NCBI RefSeq assembly: GCF_022385335.1
Contig: NZ_CP092431.1
Span: 9,114,001-9,178,000 of the forward strand
DNA: 64,000 bases
Direction of reading: 5' to 3'
Source: Streptomyces deccanensis
GTDB lineage: Bacteria; Actinomycetota; Actinomycetes; Streptomycetales; Streptomycetaceae
Numbering within the stretch: position 1 is the stretch's first letter; the number at the start of each line of letters is the position of its first letter. The position numbers and the translations under genes are program-made. The notes under the pieces are model-generated. The model did not search any database and was not told the DNA's origin. It saw nothing but the letters and a program-made list of their open reading frames with translations. This document shows, in pieces, positions 51,484-59,351 of this stretch.

Positions 51484-51643
51484 ATGAAGTACGTCGAACA
51501 GCATCTCGACGGCAAGACAGGCTTCGACACGTGCGACGAGGGCGGACGCGGACTGCTGCTCGTAGCCCAGCTCGCTGAGCGCTGGGGCAGCCGACAGTCC
51601 CCCGGGCAAGACGATCCGGGCGGAGCGACCGCTGCCGAGCTGA
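51484..51643 (+). pseudogene. RsbW-like anti-sigma/ATP-binding protein relic, frameshifted
   Basis: The translation CDEGGRGLLLVAQLAERWGSR is the C-terminal box of the histidine-kinase-like ATPase (RsbW/SpoIIAB) family common in streptomycetes. The N-terminal ATP-binding part is missing. The expected end GKTxWAE appears as GKTIRAE only in another frame, after a run of five C at 51599-51603, so the frame is also broken. It is a fragment of a lost gene. Confidence 0.55.
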
Positions 51644-51669
51644 CCGGGGCATTGGTCCGAAGGCCGCGC

Positions 51670-51709
51670 GGTGGAGAGGCCGCAAAGCAGAGCCGCCGGC
51701 CTCTCCACC
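51670..51709. terminator. Stem-loop after the RsbW-like relic
   Basis: GGTGGAGAGGCCG (51670-51682) and CGGCCTCTCCACC (51697-51709) form a perfect 13-bp stem with a 14-nt loop. It was probably the terminator of the lost gene and can now end AraC transcription. Confidence 0.55.
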
Positions 51710-51989
51710 ACTGCTTCGGTGGCGTCCGATCATTTTGTCACTGGATCGTCCAGGCCTGATTGAACTGGTTCAATGCTATCCACTGATTGACGGCGGCTCC
51801 GCCGGCCGTCGAGACGCCGCCGAATCTCCAGGACCTGCTCGTTCTCGAAATGAGGTACGTGCCTCCTCGCAGCTTCTCGGCGATGTCATCGACATGTTCG
51901 CGTTGACACCGTGGACCGAGGGAGACGGCCCCGTGCTCCCTCTCTGTATGCGACTCACCATGGTGTTCGATGTGGCGAGTTCATATGCT
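51710..51989. other. Intergenic region without recognised gene
   Basis: The stretch between the hairpin and the GH95 stop has lower GC around 51730-51780 and 51940-52000. I recognise no gene, RNA or repeat in it. Confidence 0.4.
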
Positions 51990-54878
51990 TCACAGGCCGA
52001 TGATCTGCCATTCCTGGTTCGTGCCGGTGCCGATGGGCCATTGGATGACGCGCGCGCCGTCGGTCATCGACCCGCTTTCCACGTCCGCGCACCACGTGTC
52101 GTTGCGTGCGTTGACGAGGCGGTGGTAGCCGCCGCCCGCGTCGACGAGCTTCCACCACTGGTTGTCGCCGCCCGCGTCCTGCCACTGGACCAGCTGGGTG
52201 CCCTGGTTGGACCCGCCGGGGCTGTCAAGGACCTTGCCGCTGTGGCGGGCGAGCAAACGGAAGGAGCCGTCGGCGTTGGGTAGGAACTGCCACTGCTGGT
52301 TGGTGGCGCTCGACGAGGCGTACTGGATGATCTTCGCGCCGTTGGCCGTGCCGCCCCCCTGGACGTCCAAGGCCTTGCCGCTGCGTCGGTTGACGAGCTT
52401 GAACCAGCCGGTCAGCAGAGAGACGGTGATGTCCGTGCGCTGCCCGGCGGTGAGCGTGATCTTGCGCGCGTGGGTGCCCAGGGGGGAGGAGGCGACGCTC
52501 GCCGTGGTGTCCACGGACGTCAGGCCGCGGCGGCTTATGAGGGTGATGGTCTGGTCGACGGCGGAGGTGACGGAGAGGGCGGCGGTGCGGGCGGACAGGT
52601 CCCAGTCGAAGGTGTGGATCCGGATCCGGCCGCGGGCCCGCACACCAGTGATGGCGCCCTTGGCGAGTTGGTCGGGAAGGGCCGGCAGGATCTCCAGGAC
52701 ACCGGGGCGGGTGTAGAGCAGGGCTTCGGCGAGTACGCCCGGGAAGGCGTGGGCGGCGTCAGCGTTGTAGATGTCGAGGTTCGGGTTGTGGGACGTCATC
52801 ATCGACTTGAACACCATGTTGTTGCCGATGATCTTCTTGAGGTTGTCGTAGACCTTCGCGCCGTCCTTGAGCCGGGCGCCGGCGAGGGCGCGGTGGAGAC
52901 TGCCATGGGCGGAGACGTTCTGGTCGCCGCGCTTCTCGAGCGCCTTGAGCGCAGGGCGGACGAGTGCGGGTTCCTCCTCGGGGTTGATCTCGTGCAGCGG
53001 CCAGGCGCCGTACAGGTGCTGGATATGCCGGTGGTCGTAGCGGTCGCTCAACGTGGGCCAGGACCATTCGGCGAGCGCGTTGTCGCTGTTGATGCGGTAG
53101 TCGGGGATCTTCTGCAGGAGCGCGGTCCAGCGGGCGACGCCCTGGCCGCTGCCCTGCTCGACGCCGAGGGTGTTGGCGGCGTCGATGGCGGCCTGCAGGG
53201 CGTGCTTGCCGGCCATGATGTCGCCGGTTGCGTTGATCGACAGGCACACGCCGGTGTTGCCGGGGGAGTTCTCCATGGAGAAGGACGGCACGAAGACGGC
53301 CTTGCCGTTGGCGTCGGTGCGGGTGAGGAAGTCCTCGTAGAACAGGGCCAGTTCCATCAGGGCGGGGGCCAGCTTGGTGCGGTAGAAGTCGCTGTCGCCG
53401 GTGACCTCGTAGTACTCCAACATGGGGTAGAGCAGCCAGTCGGCGCCACCGGTCCAACACTGGCCGGGGAAGGAGCCGTTGTTGAAGTGGAGCATGTGGC
53501 CGTACTCGCCGTCAGTGCGGGAGGGGGCGAGGAAGCCACGGGCGCCGTAGAGGTTGGTGGCATTGGTGCGCCAGTCGTCGAGCTGGTCGAGGATCAGGTC
53601 GAAGTAGCCCTCCATGACGTCGGTGAGGTCGAGGATGTTGCTGCCGGCGACCTGGAGGTTGATGTTGGCGTCGGTGGTGAAGTCATCGGCCCAGGCGCCG
53701 TTCCACGCGCCCGTCCAGATGCCGGTGAGACGAGGCGGGAGTACGCCGCTGGAGCTGATGAAGAGGTAACGGCCCGAGTCGTAGAGGCGCTCCAGAAGGG
53801 CAAGATCGATGACGCTCCGGTTGGCGTTCTGGCGGGCTATCAGCTCGCTGACGGAGAGCTTGCGGTCGGCGTCGGAGACGTTCAGGTCGAGGCGGGAACG
53901 GTCGTACAGCTCGGTGTGGAGGGCGGAGTGCGCCGACCGCAGCGCCGTGTAATCGGTGCCCAGCCCGGCCAGCTCGGCGTGCAACGGCTCGGAGTTCCAC
54001 GCGGTGGAGGACTCGTAACGGTCCAGCTTGGTCAGCAGGATCACCTTGGTTGCCTTGGCCACGACGATGGTGGAACCACTGGCGCTGACGGAGGAGCCGG
54101 ACCCCGTGGCGACGACGCGGGTGACGCCCTCGTAGCCGAAGGCGCCCTGTCCGGCGGGGTAGGTGCCGCGCAGGTTCAGATAACCGGAGCCGTTGCTCGT
54201 GGTGGCGCGGGTGGTGAAGCTCAGACTGCCGGGCAGCCCGTCGAGCGCCGTGTTGACGCTGAGCGTGGTGTCGACGGTGCGGCCGGGCGCGGGGGTCAGC
54301 TCGTGGACGATCACGTTGTCGGCGCGGGAGACGAAGGCCCTGCGGGTCCAGGTGCCGTACTGGTCGGTCCAGCTGGAGCTGACCTCGCCGGTACGGAAGT
54401 CGTTGACCCGGCCGTAGTCGTTGACGGTGGTCATACCGGGGGTGCTGATGCGCAGTTCGTACGCTGGGTGGTAGGTCTGCGTCCAGCGCAGTGACCATCC
54501 TGAGGCGAAGTCGCTGTTGGCACCGGCGTAGTTTCCTGCCAGCGCCTTGTCCCGTACGCCCTCCAGGCGGCCGGAGAGAACGGGCGGCTTCACGCTGCGG
54601 GTGCCGTTCGGGAGCACCAGGCGGTGGTAGTTGAAGACAACCTTCTCCAGGGTGGCCGCCCCATGGAGGATGGCGCCGTACTCGCCGTTGCCGGTGAGGA
54701 AGCCGTCGGTCCAGGAGGAGGCGGGGGAGGTGTCGTAGATTCCGCGGCTGGGGACGGTGATCTGCGGTGGTACGGCGGCCGAGGCCTTACCCGAAAGGAA
54801 GCCGCCGGGAAGGGCGGCCGCTCCGGCGGTCAGTGCTGCGGCGGTCAGGAAACGCCTGCGGTCCAGGGAGAGGTCCAT
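51990..54878 (-). CDS. GH95 alpha-L-fucosidase/alpha-L-galactosidase with C-terminal ricin-type domain, Tat-exported
   Basis: The 962-residue product starts with a Tat signal (RRRFLTAAALTAGAAALPGG, residues 7-26). The GH95 pattern follows: DGFLTGNGEYGAILHG near 58-73, the paired asparagines N405 and N407 in NINLQ, E536 in SFSMENSPGNTG (general acid), HRHIQHLYGAWPLHEI near 616-631, and D707. These correspond to the residues that define GH95 catalysis in known fucosidases. A ricin B-like domain at 824-962 (NQQW, NQWW, NQEW) probably binds galactosides. The family removes terminal alpha-1,2-L-fucose or L-galactose. A GGAG site precedes the ATG, and a wrecked second copy lies just upstream. Confidence 0.9.
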   Translation of the reverse strand: MDLSLDRRRFLTAAALTAGAAALPGGFLSGKASAAVPPQITVPSRGIYDTSPASSWTDGFLTGNGEYGAILHGAATLEKVVFNYHRLVLPNGTRSVKPPVLSGRLEGVRDKALAGNYAGANSDFASGWSLRWTQTYHPAYELRISTPGMTTVNDYGRVNDFRTGEVSSSWTDQYGTWTRRAFVSRADNVIVHELTPAPGRTVDTTLSVNTALDGLPGSLSFTTRATTSNGSGYLNLRGTYPAGQGAFGYEGVTRVVATGSGSSVSASGSTIVVAKATKVILLTKLDRYESSTAWNSEPLHAELAGLGTDYTALRSAHSALHTELYDRSRLDLNVSDADRKLSVSELIARQNANRSVIDLALLERLYDSGRYLFISSSGVLPPRLTGIWTGAWNGAWADDFTTDANINLQVAGSNILDLTDVMEGYFDLILDQLDDWRTNATNLYGARGFLAPSRTDGEYGHMLHFNNGSFPGQCWTGGADWLLYPMLEYYEVTGDSDFYRTKLAPALMELALFYEDFLTRTDANGKAVFVPSFSMENSPGNTGVCLSINATGDIMAGKHALQAAIDAANTLGVEQGSGQGVARWTALLQKIPDYRINSDNALAEWSWPTLSDRYDHRHIQHLYGAWPLHEINPEEEPALVRPALKALEKRGDQNVSAHGSLHRALAGARLKDGAKVYDNLKKIIGNNMVFKSMMTSHNPNLDIYNADAAHAFPGVLAEALLYTRPGVLEILPALPDQLAKGAITGVRARGRIRIHTFDWDLSARTAALSVTSAVDQTITLISRRGLTSVDTTASVASSPLGTHARKITLTAGQRTDITVSLLTGWFKLVNRRSGKALDVQGGGTANGAKIIQYASSSATNQQWQFLPNADGSFRLLARHSGKVLDSPGGSNQGTQLVQWQDAGGDNQWWKLVDAGGGYHRLVNARNDTWCADVESGSMTDGARVIQWPIGTGTNQEWQIIGL

Positions 54879-54966
54879 GACGCAAACTCCTTCGTCTGCT
54901 GTGCGGGGTGCGGGGTGCGGGGTCGGATTCGTGTGCGGCAGGGGTGTTCTCGGCTTCGTCATGCCT

Positions 54967-55385
54967 TCACAGGCCGACGATCTGCCACTCCTGGTTCGTG
55001 TTGGTGCCGGCGGGCCATGGGATGACACGGGCGCCGACGGTCATCGACCCGCTGTCCACGTCCGCGCACCAGGTTTCATTGCGGGCGTTGACGAGGCGGT
55101 GGTAGCTGCCGCCTACGTCGGCGAGCTTGCACCACTGGTTGTTGCCGGTGGTGTCGTGCCATCGGTCGAGTGGGGCGGTTTGGCCGGAACCCCTGGGGCT
55201 GACCAGGAGCGTCCGGTGGCGGGCGACTGAACCACTGCCCGGCGGTGAGCTCGACCTTGAGCGCATGCATGGATGCCCAGGGGGTTGCAGATGACCTTCT
55301 CCAGCGTCGGCGCACCGTAGTAGACGGCTCGGTAATCGTCAGTGCTGCGGAGGGGAGGAAGCGTCCGATGGAGGGAGTGGTCCAT
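54967..55385 (-). pseudogene. Collapsed second copy of the GH95-ricin gene
   Basis: The start (MDHSLHRT, with the same AAGGAG leader as the intact gene) runs to YYGAPTLEKV, matching residues 1-80 of the intact GH95 protein with a gap. It then jumps to a stretch like PLGTHARKITLTAGQ (about residue 799-813, read in a shifted frame) and then to the end of the ricin domain (NNQWCKLADVGGSYHRLVNARNETWCADVDSGSM, near-identical to the intact protein). About 2.5 kb has been lost in at least two or three deletions. It is a tandem duplicate destroyed in place. Confidence 0.8.
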
Positions 55386-55539
55386 TACGCGAACTCCTTT
55401 GTCTGCTGGGCTGTACGGGGAGGTGCCGGGGGTGATGTGCGCGTGAGCGCGGGGCATGCCTACCTACCGCCACCCGGATCGGCGCGGGTGCGGGGCGGGC
55501 TGTCTTGCGGAGCCCGTCTGATCCGCCGGACAGGCGGCC

Positions 55540-56006
55540 CTACTCCAAGACCTTGCCTCCCGTGACCCGGGACAGTGCCAGGGCGATGAGGATGATCCCG
55601 CCATTCAGGGCCCCGATCCACTGGGCAGCGACACCACCGAGGGAACGAGGTTCTAACCCATGCGGAGAGGCAGGAGGTCGGTGAACGCCCCGAGATGGAT
55701 CCCTAGCCGCTGATGAGGCGGATTCCGCCGATGACGGCCGCGACCAACCCGGTGAGGACGTAACCGTTGCCCTGCGCGGACGCCACGGAAGCCGTTGAGG
55801 CCGAACCGGATGATGAACAGGGCGTTGACCGCGCGGAACGGCATGCCGCAGGCCAGGGTGACGGAAACCGACCAGCCGCCCGGAAGGAGCCAGGCCGGTG
55901 CTCGGCTGTTCCGGACCGAGGGCCACGGCGTCTGTTTGAGAACACGGCATCCACCTGTCGTCATGGGTCGGCACAGGTCCCCTGCGCCACAACAGGAAGC
56001 GAACAT
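55540..56006 (-). other. Possible membrane-protein relic
   Basis: Hydrophobic segments appear on the minus strand in different frames: ALFIIRFGLNGF, YVLTGLVAAVIGGIRL and GALNGGIILIALALSRVTGG. No single frame joins them. This may be a decayed membrane protein, but I do not recognise the family and the pattern could be chance. Confidence 0.2.
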
Positions 56007-56425
56007 GGGATGGATTTAAGAGTCAACGGAGGGGTTGTGTCCATGCTGGGCGCGCATATTTCCTGATGATGGCTTTTAGCTGTGTAGATGTCACCATGGG
56101 TGATACTGGTGTCGACCGCACCTTCCTTAGTCATGGGATGTATTGCTAGGCTGTCGCCGCACAGCCAGCTAGGCCGTCAGGATGGCCAGCGGCCGCATCC
56201 GCTCGAAGATCCGCCCGCCCGTGCTCCGGCATCGGGTCTCAGGTGGGCTGATTCACGTTCGCTGCAGGTTCTGTTCGTTGCCGTCCGGCATCAGTACCCG
56301 CAGGCCCGCCGGCTGGTCGTGGCCCCACCGATCCGACCCGGCTGCCACCGAAGGCCACCTGGACCTGGCGGGCGCCTTCACGGCCCGCCGGCGGGCCTGG
56401 GCGGACTCGACGAGCGCCCCTTGGC
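56007..56425. other. Non-coding flank of the IS element
   Basis: About 420 bp without a gene I can support. The part at 56040-56160 is AT-richer than the rest. Open frames at 56160-56450 do not resemble known families. Confidence 0.4.
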
Positions 56426-56456
56426 TGAGGTTCCCCCGCTGCGCGGGAGTGGCTGA

Positions 56457-57377
56457 CTAGCAGGTCAGGGCGGGTTGACGTGGTTTCAGGTTCACTTGTT
56501 CGGCCGCTGCCTGGTCGGCGTAGTGCTTCTCCTCGAACTCGATGGGGCTGAGGTAGCCGAGGCGCTTCTGGATGCGGCGGGGGTTATAGAAGCCGTCGAT
56601 GTACTCGAAGAGCGCGAGGTTCGCCTCGGCTCTGGTGTCGAAGGTCCGTCCGCGGATGCACTCGGTCTTGATCAGCATCCACAGGTTCTCCGCCAGGGCA
56701 TTGTCGAAGGAGTCGCCGACCGAGCCCATGGACGCTTGAACACCTGCTCTGACCAGGCGGGTTGTGAGCTTGATAGACGTGTATTGCGTGCCGTGATCGG
56801 CATGGTGGACGAGTTCGCCAGGGGCGACCTCGCGGCTGGCCAGTGCGTACTCGAGCGAGGTGAGGACCAGGTCGGCGTCCGCGCGGGCGGAGGTCTCCCA
56901 GGCCACGACTCTGCGGGAGAAGGCGTCGCGGATCGCCGACAGCCACAGTGGCCCCTCCAGGGTGGGAATCATGGTCAGGTCGGTGACCCACAACCGGTTC
57001 GGCGCGAGTGCGGTGAAGTCGCGTTGCACCAGGTCAGGGGCGAGGTCGGCGTCTGGGTCGCGGCGGGTGAAGCCCTTGCTCCTGCGGGGGCTGATCCCGG
57101 CCAGGCCGGCCTGGCGCATGAGCCGCTCGACCCGCTTGCGGCCGACGTGGACGCCCTCGCGCTTCAGGACGGCATGGATCCTGGGCGATCCGTAGATCCC
57201 GCCGGAGTCCTGGTGGATCCGTCGGATCTGCCCGGTCAGCTCGGTGTCCTGGCGGATCCGTTCGCAGGGGTCCTTCTCAGCCTGGCGCCAGCGGTAGTAG
57301 GTGGAGGAGGGGATGTGCAGTTCCCGCAGTACGGGCTCGACCCCCAGGTGCGGGTGCTCGTCTAGGAGTGCGGTCAC
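56457..57377 (-). CDS. IS3-family transposase OrfB (DDE catalytic domain)
   Basis: A 306-residue integrase-core protein. The N-terminal HTH_21 region (STYYRWRQAEKD, IHQDSGGIYGSPRIH) precedes the DDE domain: D133 (WVTDLTMIP), D194 (HHADHGTQYTS) and E230 (NALAENLW), with exactly 35 residues between the second and third. The GTG start overlaps the orfA stop (GTGA). It is more likely made as an OrfAB fusion by -1 frameshifting than from the GTG. Confidence 0.92.
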   Translation of the reverse strand: MTALLDEHPHLGVEPVLRELHIPSSTYYRWRQAEKDPCERIRQDTELTGQIRRIHQDSGGIYGSPRIHAVLKREGVHVGRKRVERLMRQAGLAGISPRRSKGFTRRDPDADLAPDLVQRDFTALAPNRLWVTDLTMIPTLEGPLWLSAIRDAFSRRVVAWETSARADADLVLTSLEYALASREVAPGELVHHADHGTQYTSIKLTTRLVRAGVQASMGSVGDSFDNALAENLWMLIKTECIRGRTFDTRAEANLALFEYIDGFYNPRRIQKRLGYLSPIEFEEKHYADQAAAEQVNLKPRQPALTC

Positions 57378-57682
57378 CTGGGCCGGGTCGGGTCGAGCTG
57401 CGCGGCGAAAAAAGCCGAGGCCGTCCGCAGGACCTCGTTCGCCCGGCGCAGGTCCCGCACCTCGCGCCGCAGCTGGACGAGCTCGTTCTTCTCTTCGGTG
57501 GTGAGCAGGTCATCCCGCTCGCCGGCGTCGGCCTCGGCCTGCCGGATCCAGTTCCGCAGGGCTTCGTGATGCACGCCGAGCTCCTCAGCCATGCGGCGGA
57601 TCACCGGCTTCGGCTCGGCGGTCCGATACATCCGCACCGCACGCTCACGCAACTCCAGCGGGTACTTCCTCGGGGCAGGCAT
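57374..57682 (-). CDS. IS3-family transposase OrfA (DNA-binding)
   Basis: A 102-residue protein with the HTH_Tnp_1 domain (RKYPLELRERAVRMYRTAEPKP, MAEELGVHHEALRNWIRQAE) and a leucine-zipper-like coiled coil (LLTTEEKNELVQLRREVRDLRRANEVLRTA). I start at the ATG giving MPAPRKYP. OrfA binds the IS ends and also regulates transposition. Confidence 0.9.
   Translation of the reverse strand: MPAPRKYPLELRERAVRMYRTAEPKPVIRRMAEELGVHHEALRNWIRQAEADAGERDDLLTTEEKNELVQLRREVRDLRRANEVLRTASAFFAAQLDPTRPR
57407..57413 (-). promoter_or_regulatory. Slippery heptamer TTTTTTC for -1 frameshifting
   Basis: On the coding strand TTTTTTC lies 37 bp before the OrfA stop codon. The -1 frame from it to the OrfB GTG has no stop codon (F F R R A A R P D P A Q V T), so slippage would give an OrfAB fusion. 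Confidence 0.6.
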
Positions 57683-57915
57683 CGTCTGGGCTCCTCTCAT
57701 GAGACCCATCTGACCTGCTGTCACCTTTCCCCGCATCTCGGGGGAACCTCAGGCCCGCACTCAGGGGTGACCGACCAGCCTGGGCCATCGGTGACGTCGA
57801 AGCCCGCCCGGCCCACGTGGAGGTGCCTCCTGTCGTGACTGGTAGTGGTGGCGGGAAACCGGCGGGCAGGCCCGTGCCGGCAGCGCATGGGGGTGCAGGT
57901 CGAGCAGGCCAGGTG

Positions 57916-58923
57916 TTATCCGGTAGCCCGGGGCGGGGCGCTGCTGTCGCGGATGGTCAGGGTCGGGCGCAGCAGTGATATGACGTTGGTCGGTGGCCGG
58001 CCGGAGTCGACGGCGCGCAGCAGCAGCTCGACGGCCTGCTGGGCCATCTCCCGCTTCGGGAAGGTGATCGTGGTCAGCGCTGGCTGGATCTGTACGACCT
58101 GGGCGATGTCGTCGAAGCCGACGACGCTGACGTCGCCGGGGACGCGCTGCCCGGACCGGACCACCGCCTCGACTGCGCCGACGGCCAGGATGTCGTGGGT
58201 GGCGAAGATCGCCGTCAATCGCGGGTCCGCCTCAAGCGCCGCACGGGCCGCGGCGAACCCGCCGACGGCGTCGTCTCTGGTGCAGGGGAACACCTTGCGG
58301 TCGTCGATGGTCAGACCGTCGTCGGCGAATGCCCGGCGCAACCCGCGCACGCGCGGCGCGTGCGAGGGGAGATCGGCGATCACCGCGACGGTCTGGTGGC
58401 CGAGCTCCCTCAGGTGGCGCCCGGCTAGGAACCCGGCGTGCTCGTAGTCGATGGACACCACCGGCAACGTGGTCGGCGGGTCTCCCTCCCAGGCGAACAG
58501 CGCGACCGGGAAGGCGGCCTCGGCGAGCATCGGGAGCTGCTGTATGACGCCCTTGTCCCCGGCGACCAGCAGTGCGTCCACCGAGCGCGCGGCGAGGTTC
58601 TCCAAATGGGTCCGGGTGTAGCCGGGGTCGTCGCGTGTCGTGGCCAGCAGCAGGTTGTATCCGCGACCGACCAGCACGTTCTCGACCTCTTCGACCACCT
58701 CGGAGTAGAACGGGTTGGCCACCGACGGCACGAACAGTCCCACAGTCGACGTGCTGCCGGTTCTCAGTGAGCGCGCCACCAGGTTCGGCTTGTAGCCGAG
58801 TTCGTTTATCGCCGCGTTCACCTTCGCCAGGGTCTCCGGCCGCACCTTCTTGCCGGACACCACGTTGGACACGGTCTGCTTGGCGACTCCTGCCCGAGAG
58901 GCGACCTCTGCCATCGTCACCAT
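57916..58923 (-). CDS. LacI family transcriptional regulator
   Basis: A 335-residue regulator with the N-terminal LacI headpiece (TMAEVASRAGVAKQTVSNVVSGKKVRPETLAKV, hinge helix region PNLVARSLRTG) and a sugar-binding periplasmic-type core (VGLFVPSVANPFYSEVVEEVE, SIDYEHAGFLAGRHL, FATHDILAVGAVEA). The ATG used has GTGGGG upstream; a GTG two codons earlier is possible. It is divergent from the secreted beta-helix gene at 59352, which it probably represses until an oligosaccharide binds. Confidence 0.9.
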   Translation of the reverse strand: MVTMAEVASRAGVAKQTVSNVVSGKKVRPETLAKVNAAINELGYKPNLVARSLRTGSTSTVGLFVPSVANPFYSEVVEEVENVLVGRGYNLLLATTRDDPGYTRTHLENLAARSVDALLVAGDKGVIQQLPMLAEAAFPVALFAWEGDPPTTLPVVSIDYEHAGFLAGRHLRELGHQTVAVIADLPSHAPRVRGLRRAFADDGLTIDDRKVFPCTRDDAVGGFAAARAALEADPRLTAIFATHDILAVGAVEAVVRSGQRVPGDVSVVGFDDIAQVVQIQPALTTITFPKREMAQQAVELLLRAVDSGRPPTNVISLLRPTLTIRDSSAPPRATG

Positions 58924-59067
58924 GCGCACCCCACAACATGTATCGATCCACGTACAGACTCAGCGTAGGTCGGCCTGTCGCAACAGAGCAAGACTTCGAC
59001 TTCGCCGGAGGTCGCGAACCGCGGTTGCCGGGCACTCGGCGAGAACGCCGCATGTCACACGCGGAAT

Positions 59068-59080
59068 TCGTTCTGAACGA
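59068..59080. promoter_or_regulatory. Small palindrome, possible LacI operator
   Basis: TCGTTC-T-GAACGA is a perfect 6-bp inverted repeat, 11 bp before the candidate -35 box. Confidence 0.3.
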
Positions 59081-59090
59081 CGGTGAGGCG

Positions 59091-59120
59091 TTGACGGGCC
59101 CGGAAATGCCGCATTAACAT
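59091..59120 (+). promoter_or_regulatory. Candidate sigma70-type promoter for the beta-helix enzyme gene
   Basis: TTGACG (59091-59096) and TAACAT (59115-59120) are 18 bp apart. This would leave a leader of about 225 bases. Confidence 0.45.
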
Positions 59121-59351
59121 CCCGGCCACGCCGAGCACTTGGATCGGTCAAAGACGAGGAGTCGTCGCGGCCACCGCGCGACACACACCGATGTCACCTC
59201 GGCGCCAGGCTGTCCTCGGGGCGTCGTGGTGGTCCTCTCAGTCGCGACAGCGCCAACGGCCGCAGCCCGGCAGCGCACCTGCTCCGTGCCGTCTCCAGAC
59301 GGGGAGCGCCTGAACAGACCTGGAAAGGTCTCGTCCTGAGGAGGGACAGGC

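Larger units (their letters stand above)
56426..57751 (-). mobile_element. IS3-family insertion sequence, apparently intact
   Basis: The element is 1326 bp. Its ends are TGAGGTTCCCCCG (56426-56438) and the exact complement (57739-57751), and the next 25-30 bp of each end are also partly matched (AGCAGGTCAG on both). GGC flanks it on both sides (56423-56425 and 57752-57754), as expected for the 3-bp target duplication of this family. It carries orfA and orfB in overlapping frames. The element could be active. Confidence 0.85.
58924..59351. other. Divergent promoter region, LacI and beta-helix enzyme genes
   Basis: About 430 bp of non-coding DNA with a candidate promoter (59091-59120) and a small palindrome (59068-59080). 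TGTATCGAT...ACGTACA near 58940-58957 is only weakly symmetrical. A short open frame at 59139-59339 has no support. Confidence 0.5.

Noticed and set aside
56457..57682. OrfA and OrfB as two independently translated proteins only
   Set aside because: The slippery site and the open -1 frame make an OrfAB fusion more likely as the active transposase, though OrfA alone is also expected.
59139..59339. 66-codon plus-strand frame before the beta-helix enzyme gene
   Set aside because: No ribosome site and no recognisable pattern; it lies in the likely mRNA leader.
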